DNA from: Pectobacterium sp013449375
GTDB lineage: Bacteria; Pseudomonadota; Gammaproteobacteria; Enterobacterales; Enterobacteriaceae
NCBI RefSeq assembly: GCF_048593165.1
Contig: NZ_CP184271.1
Length of the DNA: 64,000 nucleotides
Strand: one strand, 5' to 3'
The notes beneath the pieces were generated by a model, which was not told where the DNA came from, ran no database searches, and worked only from the letters and a program-made list of their open reading frames with translations. Positions within the stretch are counted from its first letter, which is position 1, and each line of letters starts with the position of its first letter. Made by a program: the position numbers and the translations under genes. Below, one piece after another: positions 17,544-26,395 of this stretch.

Positions 17544-17812
17544 GGTGAGAATACTGCGATTTCTGAGTGTGCCACTGTCGCTAGCCTGCAGAAATGTGGT
17601 GCCATTCGGTAAATTTTGTAGGACATTCACTGGCTGAGAAAGCGTCCAATTACCTGCTGCATCGACATCCCTGCGTACGTCACGCCATTGAGTGTCGCAG
17701 TGACGGTTTGCCCTGGTGAGGCGATATCGGTTGTGACGCAGCTAGTCGCTGCGGCATTGATGAACTGATCACTATGACGCGATAGCATATTGGCATTTCC
17801 CGCAATAACATC
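17544..17812 (-). pseudogene. remnant of an Ig-like repeat adhesin
   Basis: Reading the minus strand gives fragments of a bacterial Ig-like repeat. One frame reads DQFINAAATSCVTTDIASPG then QTVTATLNGVTYAG and soon meets a stop. A second frame continues with DVDAAGNWTLSQPVNVLQNL and PNGTTFLQASDSGTLRNR. Together they match the INAAEA...SPGQTVTVTLNG...GNWTL...LPNGTT pattern of BapA/SiiE-type giant adhesin repeats. The change of frame, the lack of a start, and the absence of any flanking repeat show decay. Nothing similar lies elsewhere in the window. Confidence 0.7.
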
Positions 17813-18205
17813 ATATCTGACATGAAATAGCCTCTAGCTTATCTGCAACTATTGTCTGAATACCTCTCACGGCGGATCGAAGCCGCAACAGGAGACGTAT
17901 GGATACTAGATTATCGGGATCATATTCATCCAATTCTTTATATTTATAGGTGCGTCTTAACCAAAAATCCAACTTTTCTGAAATGTTTTGAAAACAAAAA
18001 ACATGGCAATCTATCTAAGATCACAGAGGTGGTTAGCTATCTGATTCATCTCTGGTGTTTTGTTTCTCTCGTTTAGTGTTGACGGCTCTGGGTGACGAGG
18101 GCAATGGCGACTTTGTGTTGGGCTGGATATGAGAATTATTCTTGATATCACTGTTATCCCTATTACACTGCGGGCGATTGTTTTCATCAGAGAGACTAGG
18201 TTGTT
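17813..18205. other. gene-free interval upstream of yojI
   Basis: About 390 bases. A 74-codon frame at 17852-18076 has no ribosome site or family resemblance and is not called. The region should hold the yojI promoter; no operator is recognised. Confidence 0.5.
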
Positions 18206-19852
18206 ATGGAGTTGCTCCGCATTGTTTACCAGCAGTACCGTTGGCCATTTCTGGCCGTTATCCTGTTAAGTTTGCTGAGTGCCGCGCTGGGCATTGGGCT
18301 TATTGCCTTTATCAATCTGCAATTGATTGAAACGGTCAATCAGTCATTGAGCGTATTGCCGCAATTTTTGGGCTTGCTGCTGCTCTTGATGAGCGTCACG
18401 CTGGTGTCGCAATTGGCGCTGACCACGCTGGGGCACCACTTCGTTTATCGCCTGCGTGGGCAATTTATCAAGCGTATTCTGGACACTAACATTGCCCGTA
18501 TCGAACAGATCGGCAGTGCGCAACTGCTTGCCAGCCTGTCCAGCGATATCCGCAATATCACGATAGCATTTGTGCGTCTGCCGGAGTTGATTCAGGGCAT
18601 AGTGCTCACCATTGGTTCAGCGGTTTATCTTGCCTGGCTCTCCCCGAGAATGCTGGTGGTGACGTCCGTTTGGATTGCGATAACGCTCTGGGGCGGTTTT
18701 ATGCTGGTTTCCCGTGTGTACAGCCATCTCACTAAGGTGCGGGAAGCGGAAGATCGTCTTCAGAAAGATTACGAAACCGTGATTAACGGGCGTAAAGAAC
18801 TCACGCTCAATCGTGAGCGGGCGCAGAAGCTGTATGAAGACATTTATCAGGCCAATGCGCAGGATTACCGACAGAACGTGATTCGTGCCGACACCTTTCA
18901 CCTCAGTGCGGTGAACTGGTCGAATATTATGATGCTGGGTGTGATTGGCGCAGTCTTTTTCATGGCAAACAATCTCGGCTGGGCGGATACCAACGTTGCC
19001 GCGACATACTCACTGACGCTGCTTTTTTTACGCACGCCGATGCTACAGGCTGTTGGCGCACTGCCGACGCTGCTGAGTGCGCAAGTTGCGTTTAATAAGC
19101 TGAAACGTTTTGATTTGGCGGATTATCAGGAATCGTTTCCCGCGGCGATTGCCCCTGCGGACTGGCACACGTTGGAATTGCGTGATGTGGTGTTTCGCTA
19201 TGACGAGTCTGGGTTTGAAGTCGGACCGATCAATCTGGTGATAAAACGTGGCGAACTGGTGTTTCTGATTGGCGGTAACGGAAGCGGAAAATCGACGCTG
19301 GCAATGCTGCTGACTGGGCTTTATACCCCAGTTTCTGGCGCGTTGCTGCTGGATAACTGCCCCGTTACGGCAGAAACGCGCGAGGATTACCAAAAGCTAT
19401 TCTCCGCCATTTTTACCGATTTCCACCTATTCGGGCAGATGATGGGCCCACAGGGAACGGCGCCGGATACAGCGCTGGTCGACAACTGGCTGGATCGCCT
19501 GAACATGCGGCATAAGCTGACGCTGGAGAATCATCAAGTGATGAACTTACAGCTTTCTCAGGGGCAGCGTAAACGTGTTGCGCTGCTGCTGGCCGTTGCC
19601 GAACAGCGAGATATCCTGCTGCTGGACGAATGGGCGGCCGATCAGGATCCGCAATTCCGCCGCGTGTTCTATCTTGATCTGTTACCGCAATTACGTGCAT
19701 TGGGGAAAACAATTGTGGCGATCAGCCATGATGATCACTACTTTGAACATGCCGATCGCCTGCTTGAAATGCATCAGGGAACGCTGTCTGAGCTGACGGG
19801 GGCCGCGCGTGAACAGGCCTCGCAAGATGCCGTGGCACAGATTAGTCGATAG
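18206..19852 (+). CDS. yojI: YojI-type peptide exporter, fused ABC permease/ATPase
   Basis: A 548-residue inner-membrane half-transporter with six predicted membrane helices in residues 10-300 and a C-terminal ATPase domain. Walker A is GGNGSGKSTL, the signature is LSQGQRKR, and Walker B is DILLLDEW. Length and sequence match E. coli YojI, which exports the lasso peptide microcin J25 together with TolC, and the related SyrD/PvdE cyclic-peptide exporters. No peptide precursor or maturation gene is seen beside it, so it may serve in efflux. Single gene. Confidence 0.9.
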   Translation: MELLRIVYQQYRWPFLAVILLSLLSAALGIGLIAFINLQLIETVNQSLSVLPQFLGLLLLLMSVTLVSQLALTTLGHHFVYRLRGQFIKRILDTNIARIEQIGSAQLLASLSSDIRNITIAFVRLPELIQGIVLTIGSAVYLAWLSPRMLVVTSVWIAITLWGGFMLVSRVYSHLTKVREAEDRLQKDYETVINGRKELTLNRERAQKLYEDIYQANAQDYRQNVIRADTFHLSAVNWSNIMMLGVIGAVFFMANNLGWADTNVAATYSLTLLFLRTPMLQAVGALPTLLSAQVAFNKLKRFDLADYQESFPAAIAPADWHTLELRDVVFRYDESGFEVGPINLVIKRGELVFLIGGNGSGKSTLAMLLTGLYTPVSGALLLDNCPVTAETREDYQKLFSAIFTDFHLFGQMMGPQGTAPDTALVDNWLDRLNMRHKLTLENHQVMNLQLSQGQRKRVALLLAVAEQRDILLLDEWAADQDPQFRRVFYLDLLPQLRALGKTIVAISHDDHYFEHADRLLEMHQGTLSELTGAAREQASQDAVAQISR

Positions 19853-20057
19853 CGTAAATCAGCGTGGCGGAATACTGCGCTGTGAGGGATCACACACCGT
19901 TAACATGAAGTCTGACAGGCATATATTAATTCGTTGAATTCTGGGGCAGAATAAGCGCCAATGTTGGCACATTGCTAACAGAATGTTTTTTTTTACTTAC
20001 AGATCAGGCACCTGACGTATCTGGTCTGCCACTTAACTCAATAAGTTGGTATATGTT

Positions 20058-21107
20058 ATGAAAAGGATGTTTAACGCATTATTCGTTGTTGTTTTTGTTT
20101 GTTTTTCGTCTCTGGCAATTGCGGCAGAAAATCTCCCTAACATTGTCATTCTGGCAACGGGCGGTACGATTGCGGGTTCCGCAGCGGCCAACACGCAAAC
20201 CACGGGGTATAAAGCGGGTGCGTTGGGCGTAGATACGCTGATTCAAGCGGTGCCAGAGCTGAAAACGCTTGCCAATATTACTGGCGAGCAGATTTCCAAC
20301 ATTGGCAGCGAAAATATGACCAGCGATGTCTTGCTGAAGCTGAGCAAGCGCGTGAACGAATTGCTGGCACGCAGCGATGTTGATGGCGTGGTGATTACAC
20401 ACGGTACAGATACGCTCGACGAATCGCCTTACTTCCTGAACCTGACGGTGAAGAGTGACAAACCGGTGGTCTTTGCTGCGGCGATGCGTCCTGCAACGGC
20501 AATCAGCGCCGACGGTCCAATGAACCTGTACGGTGCGGTAAAAGTCGCAGCGGATAAAAACTCCCGTGGCCGTGGGGTAATGGTGGTGCTGAATGACCGT
20601 ATCGGTTCCGCTCGTTTCATCAGCAAAACCAACGCCTCTACGCTGGATACCTTTAAAGCGCCAGAAGAAGGCTATCTGGGCGTGATTATTGGTGACAAAG
20701 TTTACTACCAGACTCGTCTGGACAAAATCCACACCACGCGTTCTGTATTTGACGTGACCAACGTAGATAAGCTGCCGGCTGTCGACATTATTTATGGCTA
20801 TCAGGACGATCCAGAATACATGTATGACGCTGCCATCAAACATGGCGTAAAAGGCATTGTGTATGCGGGTATGGGCGCAGGTAGCGTATCTAAGCGCAGT
20901 GACGCAGGCATCCGTAAAGCGGAAAGCAAAGGCATTGTTGTTGTGCGTTCCACCCGTACTGGCAGCGGTATCGTCCCACCGGATGCTGGCCAGCCTGGTC
21001 TGGTTTCCGATTCTCTGAGCCCAGCTAAATCACGCATCCTGTTGATGCTGGCGCTGACGAAAACGACGAACCCAGCGGTGATTCAGGATTATTTCCACAC
21101 GTATTAA
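20058..21107 (+). CDS. ansB: periplasmic L-asparaginase (type II)
   Basis: A 349-residue exported enzyme that hydrolyses L-asparagine to aspartate and ammonia in the periplasm. The signal peptide ends near residue 22 (SSLAIA). Active-site regions are present: ILATGGTIAG with the nucleophilic threonine at residue 37, and THGTDTLDES with the second catalytic threonine. Length equals the E. coli AnsB/Erwinia asparaginase II class. A TTG 12 bases upstream would also open the frame, but the ATG at 20058 begins a normal signal peptide. Followed by a strong terminator. Confidence 0.97.
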   Translation: MKRMFNALFVVVFVCFSSLAIAAENLPNIVILATGGTIAGSAAANTQTTGYKAGALGVDTLIQAVPELKTLANITGEQISNIGSENMTSDVLLKLSKRVNELLARSDVDGVVITHGTDTLDESPYFLNLTVKSDKPVVFAAAMRPATAISADGPMNLYGAVKVAADKNSRGRGVMVVLNDRIGSARFISKTNASTLDTFKAPEEGYLGVIIGDKVYYQTRLDKIHTTRSVFDVTNVDKLPAVDIIYGYQDDPEYMYDAAIKHGVKGIVYAGMGAGSVSKRSDAGIRKAESKGIVVVRSTRTGSGIVPPDAGQPGLVSDSLSPAKSRILLMLALTKTTNPAVIQDYFHTY

Positions 21108-21132
21108 TCACCTGAGCGGTTTTTCGTGTGGT

Positions 21133-21159
21133 AGCCCCGCCTTTAAACGCGGGGCTTTT

Positions 21160-21161
<2 letters not shown>
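21133..21161 (+). terminator. rho-independent terminator of ansB
   Basis: AGCCCCGC, loop CTTTAAAC, GCGGGGCT, then a run of T. It starts 26 bases after the ansB stop codon. Confidence 0.93.
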
Positions 21162-21430
<269 letters not shown>

Positions 21431-21656
21431 TTTCCTGTCATCCCATTTTGACTTTTCGTTATTCAACTTTTCATTCCCACAGAGAAGTCACTTCCCTCTC
21501 TATGGATTTTATCGGTATGATTTAGCCCACGACAAAGCAGGTAATCACCCCATTTATCTTTGATTCCCGAAAGCGCTCGAATTGCGGGACAGCCGACGTG
21601 CGTGCAGCTTGAGGTATGACAGGGCAGATGAGTAAAAAAGAAGGATACGTCATTAC
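21431..21656. other. upstream region of aroL
   Basis: Some 225 bases between the repeat and aroL without a gene. It should hold the aroL promoter. I did not find a convincing TyrR box (TGTAAA-N6-TTTACA) here. Confidence 0.4.
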
Positions 21657-22178
21657 ATGACACACCCCATTTTTATGGTTGGTGCCAGAGGCTGTGGGAA
21701 GACCACCGTCGGGCATCAACTGGCGCAGGCGTTGGGATATGACTTTGTCGACACCGACCTGTTTATGCAGCAGACCACCAATATGACGGTGGCTGATGTG
21801 GTCGCGCAGGAAGGATGGCATGGATTCCGCCAGCGTGAAAGTCTGGCGCTCCAGCAGGTGACATCTAACCGCTGTATCGTCGCGACGGGTGGCGGTATGG
21901 TGCTTGCGGAAGCCAACCGACGCTTTATGCATGATAAAGGCACTGTGATTTACCTGCATGCGGATGCGGAGTTGTTGGCTCAGCGGCTGGAGGAAAATCC
22001 ACAGGATAACCAGCGCCCCACCTTGACTGGTCGTCCTATCGCGGAGGAGATGGCCGATGTGCTGGCTGCGCGCGAGGCGTTGTATCGCGGTGTCGCGCAC
22101 CATGTTATCGATGCGTCTCAGGCGCCGGAAGCGATTGTGGCAAGCGTATTGAAGGCGTTGCGTTTGTCAGCTGCATAG
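21657..22178 (+). CDS. aroL: shikimate kinase II
   Basis: A 173-residue cytosolic enzyme that phosphorylates shikimate at the 3-OH, a step of chorismate and aromatic amino-acid synthesis. Walker A is GARGCGKTTV at residues 9-18; GGGMVL near residue 80 is the substrate-binding glycine motif; GRPIAEEM lies in the lid area. Gene order aroL then ppnP matches E. coli (aroL-yaiA-aroM-yaiE) with yaiA and aroM missing. An AAGGA ribosome site precedes the ATG. Confidence 0.95.
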   Translation: MTHPIFMVGARGCGKTTVGHQLAQALGYDFVDTDLFMQQTTNMTVADVVAQEGWHGFRQRESLALQQVTSNRCIVATGGGMVLAEANRRFMHDKGTVIYLHADAELLAQRLEENPQDNQRPTLTGRPIAEEMADVLAAREALYRGVAHHVIDASQAPEAIVASVLKALRLSAA

Positions 22179-22314
22179 AAGGTGACCGGACACTGGCAAA
22201 ATAATCACCAGTCAGTGTTACCGAACACTAACTTTCAATGAATAGATCGTGACAGTGGCGCGACTCTCCTTTTAAGATGAATTTTCTGAATTTTTCGACG
22301 ATAGGTGCCGCGCT

Positions 22315-22599
22315 ATGCTGAATGTAAATGAGTATTTTGCAGGGAAGGTAAAATCAATCGGTTTTGAAGGTGATGGCATTGGCCGCGCGAGTGTCGGCGT
22401 CATGGATGTGGGTGAATACACATTTGGAACCGGGCAGCCGGAAGAAATGACGGTCATTACCGGAGCATTGAAGGTGCTGTTGCCAGGCGCGCCGGATTGG
22501 CAGGTTTTCACTCCGGGAGAAACGTTTTTCGTTCCGGGAAAAAGTGAGTTCAATTTGCAGGTAGTCGAACCGACCTCTTATTTGTGTAAGTACCTGTAA
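22315..22599 (+). CDS. ppnP: pyrimidine/purine nucleoside phosphorylase (cupin)
   Basis: A 94-residue single-domain cupin, E. coli YaiE/PpnP family, which splits several nucleosides with phosphate to the base and ribose-1-phosphate. Typical stretches are NVNEYFAGKVKSIGFEG at the start and FTPGETFFVPGKSEFNLQV in the second cupin motif. Full family length. It stands between aroL and the chemoreceptor, and is followed by a terminator. Confidence 0.95.
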   Translation: MLNVNEYFAGKVKSIGFEGDGIGRASVGVMDVGEYTFGTGQPEEMTVITGALKVLLPGAPDWQVFTPGETFFVPGKSEFNLQVVEPTSYLCKYL

Positions 22600-22632
22600 T
22601 AACTATTTTATTTTTATAATCTATCTCCTCAT

Positions 22633-22668
22633 CGTCGCGTTGTGTGTGACATAACGCGGCGTTTTTTT
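22633..22668 (+). terminator. rho-independent terminator of ppnP
   Basis: CGTCGCGTT and AACGCGGCG form a stem with an 11-base loop, followed by seven T residues, 33 bases after the ppnP stop codon. Confidence 0.9.
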
Positions 22669-23332
22669 ATGCTGATTCTGCGTCATTCCTACTTTTCATC
22701 CCGCTCTGCGCGCGTGTGCCTTTCTGTCATTCTTTTCTCAATGAGAATAAATAATGCTGCAAAAATGTTAATGACGAATGCAGGTATACCTGAGAGCATG
22801 CGTGTTGCCTGAAAACCCGAGACGCTCGTCCTGAGTCTGATTTATTCAACAAAGCCTACTGAAAATGTTCAGTCATCTCACCGCATAAAAATAAACCAAG
22901 TGAAATGGTTTCCAGCATAATGCTCTACCGAAGAATCTCTCGCTCTTTTTTATAACGCCACACATGAATTCTATAGATAAGCTATTTCATTAAAGCATTC
23001 CTATTAATTATCGGTATAAAACAATCACGGAGTTATTAGGAATAATCCCGTGATTGTTAAAGTCGGAATATGTTACTACGCTAATTAATAATTTTATCTT
23101 ATGGAGAATGATAAGTAGATTATTTTTTTATTTTTGTTTTTTTTAGGTTTTTGTGTTTGTTTGTTAGTGTTGACTCTATTTTGTGTCTTTTTTCACATCA
23201 TAGAGTAGTGTAACGTATTAAGTATTATTTCGGGTTTTAAGATAAATGGCGGCGGTTTAATGTGATCGAATTCAAGTTTTATTTTTCTCTGCCGTTATGG
23301 ATAGTATAACTATTCTACGCAAAGAGTGTTTT
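22669..23332. other. long AT-rich leader of the chemoreceptor gene
   Basis: About 660 bases with no credible gene. It holds a strong inverted repeat at 23020-23058 (separate entry) and several long T runs at 23115-23165. No clear flagellar sigma-28 promoter was found. Confidence 0.5.
23020..23058. repeat. 18-bp inverted repeat upstream of the chemoreceptor gene
   Basis: AACAATCACGGAGTTATT, loop AGG, AATAATCCCGTGATTGTT: 16 of 18 positions pair. It is not followed by a T-run. It could be an operator, a cruciform or an RNA hairpin; nothing in the sequence decides. Confidence 0.6.
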
Positions 23333-25123
23333 ATGCTGAAAACAACCCGCTCCCGCATCCTTGCGGCCTGTTCGACCATTGTTGTGCTTTCACTTGTTAT
23401 CAATACCTTTCTTAATTACACCATCGCCAATAACGCGAATAAGGCGTCAATCCAAAACACGCTGAACGCGGTCGCGACTAGCCATAGTATAGCGATTAGT
23501 GACTGGGTTGCTTCGAAAACGCTGATGATCTCTGCGTTGCACAACCGAGTTGTTTCCGATGAGGATCCGATTCCGCTATTTAAACAAATTACAGCATCTG
23601 GCGGGCTTCTGAATGTCTATATGGGCTATGCCAATGGCACCGCCAAATTCGCCGATCCTGGTGGCATTCCCGCTGATTACAACCCAACAATCAGACCTTG
23701 GTATCAGCAGGCGGTGAGAGAAGGTAAACCACTCGTGACCGCGCCTTACGTTGATGCGGTGACGAATACATTGGTGGTTTCTTTCGTTGCACCGGTATTG
23801 GAAGGAAGTACGGTCAGAGGGGTGGTTGGTAGTGACGTCACGATGAAAAGCGTGATTGAAAACGTCAAAGCGATTAACCCCGCTAAAAATAGTTTTGGTG
23901 TTCTCATCGAACGTAGTGGCCTGATTATCGCGCACCCAGATGAAAAACTGACGCTGAAAAATATCACCGATATTGCTCCTGGCATTGATCTGAATGACAT
24001 TCTTTCAACGGACAGTGCTCGTGATGTGGATTTCTCTGGCGTAACAAAGCTGGTGTTGGCAAAACCGATTACGGGCACGAACTGGTATATGCTGGTGGCG
24101 TTGGACAAAGCTGAAGCGACAGCGGGCATGCGCTCTCTGTTGTCCACGTCGGTCATCACACTGGTTGCCATTGCGTTGCTGGGAACGTTGATTATTAGCT
24201 TTATTATTGCGTCAACACTCAAACGTCTGCTGCAAATCCGCGACGCAATGGATGACATCAGCAACGGTAATAACGATCTGACGCAGCGCCTGCCGGATGA
24301 AGGGCAGGATGAAGTCGCGCAAATTGCCCGCTCGTTTAACATCTTTGTTGATAAAATCAGTCAGGTCATGATCCAAATTCGGGATATCAGCGCCTCGCTT
24401 CAGGTGGCGGCGGATGAAATCTCAGCAGGAAATAACGATCTGTCTGCGCGTACCGAATCTGCGGCGTCGAGTATTCAGCAAACAGCAGCTTCGTTGGAAG
24501 AAATCTCCGCGGCGGTAACGCAATCGGCGGGTTCTGCGCAGCAGGTTAACGCTAAGGCGTTGTTACTGTCGAAAGATGCTGGCACGGGCGGAAAAGTGGT
24601 GTCCGATGTGATTGTCACGATGGAAGAGATCGTGGTCGCGTCTGGCAAAATCGGCGATATCATCGGTGTGATCGATGGCATTGCATTCCAGACCAACATT
24701 CTGGCGCTTAATGCCGCGGTAGAAGCGGCGCGTGCGGGTGAGCAGGGCCGTGGTTTCGCCGTGGTTGCTGGTGAGGTGCGCAGTCTGGCACAGCGCAGTG
24801 CGCAAGCCGCAAAAGAAATTAAAGAGTTGATTGAATCGACGGTCTCCAGCGTGACATCTGGCTCCGTACAGGTTCGTCAGGCCAGCGACACGATGAATGA
24901 AATTGTCGGCGGCGTGTCTACGGTGAGCTCGGTGATGTCCGAAATTACGCATGCAGCGGATGAGCAAATGCGTGGCATCAACGAGATCAACAAAGCGGTC
25001 GCGCAGTTGGATTCTATGGTGCAACAAAACGCCGCATTGGTGCAGGAATCTGCTGCTGCATCGGGTGCATTGCAATCACAGGCTGAAGAACTGAATGCCG
25101 TGGTTGGAGCATTCCGAGTCTAA
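23333..25123 (+). CDS. methyl-accepting chemotaxis protein with dCache sensor
   Basis: A 596-residue inner-membrane chemoreceptor. A membrane helix at about residues 10-30 is followed by a periplasmic region of some 240 residues of dCache_1 type (YMGYANGTAKFADPGG, WYQQAVREGKPLVTAPYVD), a second helix near 275-300, a HAMP domain, and the signalling domain with the conserved tip GIAFQTNILALNAAVEAARA. It ends in AVVGAFRV, without the NWETF-type tail that tethers CheR/CheB, so adaptation may rely on other receptors. I start at the ATG at 23333, with AAAGAG upstream, instead of an ATG 12 codons earlier. The ligand is unknown; related dCache receptors bind amino acids or organic acids. In E. coli there is no receptor at this place. 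Confidence 0.93.
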   Translation: MLKTTRSRILAACSTIVVLSLVINTFLNYTIANNANKASIQNTLNAVATSHSIAISDWVASKTLMISALHNRVVSDEDPIPLFKQITASGGLLNVYMGYANGTAKFADPGGIPADYNPTIRPWYQQAVREGKPLVTAPYVDAVTNTLVVSFVAPVLEGSTVRGVVGSDVTMKSVIENVKAINPAKNSFGVLIERSGLIIAHPDEKLTLKNITDIAPGIDLNDILSTDSARDVDFSGVTKLVLAKPITGTNWYMLVALDKAEATAGMRSLLSTSVITLVAIALLGTLIISFIIASTLKRLLQIRDAMDDISNGNNDLTQRLPDEGQDEVAQIARSFNIFVDKISQVMIQIRDISASLQVAADEISAGNNDLSARTESAASSIQQTAASLEEISAAVTQSAGSAQQVNAKALLLSKDAGTGGKVVSDVIVTMEEIVVASGKIGDIIGVIDGIAFQTNILALNAAVEAARAGEQGRGFAVVAGEVRSLAQRSAQAAKEIKELIESTVSSVTSGSVQVRQASDTMNEIVGGVSTVSSVMSEITHAADEQMRGINEINKAVAQLDSMVQQNAALVQESAAASGALQSQAEELNAVVGAFRV

Positions 25124-25146
25124 CGGGATCAGGCCCTAAAGAGGTA

Positions 25147-25171
25147 TTGCCCGCCGAATATTGGCGGGCAA
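25147..25171. terminator. hairpin between convergent mcp and rdgC
   Basis: TTGCCCGCC, loop GAATATT, GGCGGGCAA: a perfect 9-bp stem lying between the two stop codons, suited to end transcription from both sides, though T-runs are short. Confidence 0.75.
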
Positions 25172-25177
25172 ACTGCA

Positions 25178-26107
25178 TTAACGTTGGGCTTCTCCGCCCA
25201 ATGCTTCAATCAGATTCGCAATCAACGCAGCCAGTTCGCTGGTCATCAAAATGAAATCGGCATCAAACCGCTGAGCAAAATCTTCCCGATCGATATCGTC
25301 GTTTTGTTCGCGTAGCGTATCGGAGAATTTCAACCGTTTTACCGAACCGTCCTCAGCTAACACCAACTGAATTCGTTCCTGCCAGTCCAGCGCCAGCTTG
25401 GTGACCAGTTTACCGGCTTCAATATGCACAGCAATTTCATCGCAGACCAAATCCTGCTTTTTACAGCGGATGACGCCACCGTCTTCCAGAATCGCTTTTA
25501 GTTCTGCTTCATCCTGTAACGTGAAACCAGCGGCTGGCTCACCGGAACGAACCCACTCGGTTAGCGTCAGCTCGATAGGGTTTTCCATCGTCAGCGGCAC
25601 AACGGGCAGTGACCCTAGGGTTTTACGCAACAGCGCCAGCGTATCTTCCGCTTTTTTGGCACTGGCGGCATCGACCATAATCAGACCATTAACTGTATCG
25701 ATCCACATCCAGACCTGACTGAAACGGCTGAACGCACGCGGCAGCAGGCTATGCAGCACTTCGTCTTTCAGCGAATCTTTTTCGGTTTTTTTCAGTTTGC
25801 GGTGCTGTTCCGCTTCCAGACGTTCGATTTTTGCCTGAAGGGTTTGTTTGATGACCGGAGACGGCAGGATTTTTTCTTCTTTACGGACGCAGATAACGAT
25901 TTGCCCATTAACAACGTGCGTTAATGCATCGCTATGCGATCCCATTGGTGATACCCAGCCCGTTTTCATCATATCCTGACTGCCGCACGGGGTGAACGTG
26001 AAAGCGCTGAGCCGTTTTTCCAGTTCATCCGCAGATAAAACGTTATCTTTGGACAGCGCGCTGTCTCGGCTTAGGCGGTAAATCATTAAGTTTTTAAACC
26101 ACAACAT
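25178..26107 (-). CDS. rdgC: recombination-associated protein RdgC
   Basis: A 309-residue ring-shaped DNA-binding protein that binds double-stranded DNA and limits RecA activity. It matches E. coli RdgC from MLWFKNLMIYRLSRD through FTPCGSQDM, GSHSDALTHVVNGQIVICVR and LSLE-like core to the end EALGGEAQR. The frame is open 57 codons further upstream, but the extra part is unlike the family and runs into the short repeat, so the ATG at 26107 is chosen. It is divergent from mak, as in E. coli. Confidence 0.96.
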   Translation of the reverse strand: MLWFKNLMIYRLSRDSALSKDNVLSADELEKRLSAFTFTPCGSQDMMKTGWVSPMGSHSDALTHVVNGQIVICVRKEEKILPSPVIKQTLQAKIERLEAEQHRKLKKTEKDSLKDEVLHSLLPRAFSRFSQVWMWIDTVNGLIMVDAASAKKAEDTLALLRKTLGSLPVVPLTMENPIELTLTEWVRSGEPAAGFTLQDEAELKAILEDGGVIRCKKQDLVCDEIAVHIEAGKLVTKLALDWQERIQLVLAEDGSVKRLKFSDTLREQNDDIDREDFAQRFDADFILMTSELAALIANLIEALGGEAQR

Positions 26108-26259
26108 GGTGTTATCCCTGACTGGGCGCGCAGGTTTGCACGCGGGTTTGTAATGTTGCGCGCATGATAACGAATTCGCGGCCGTAATGTGGAATAAAAT
26201 GCCGGGATTCAGAGGAATACCTATCACGCTTTGAGGTGTCGCTGATTGGTTTCTCTGGG

Positions 26260-26319
<60 letters not shown>

Positions 26320-26395
26320 GCCTACTACCAATAAGAACGTTTTCAGGTCGGTGACAAACTTACGCAGGCCTATTTACAACACGTGGGGAGACATC

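Noticed and set aside
17852..18076. 74-codon frame upstream of yojI as a possible peptide precursor
   Set aside because: No ribosome site and no precursor-like leader/core pattern; AT-rich spacer sequence.
19881..19896. TGTGAGGGATCACACA upstream of ansB as a CRP site
   Set aside because: The half-sites TGTGA and TCACA are separated by 4 bases instead of the 6 needed for CRP.
20079..20843. 254-codon minus-strand frame antisense to ansB
   Set aside because: Fully inside ansB, histidine/arginine-rich shadow translation without a family match.
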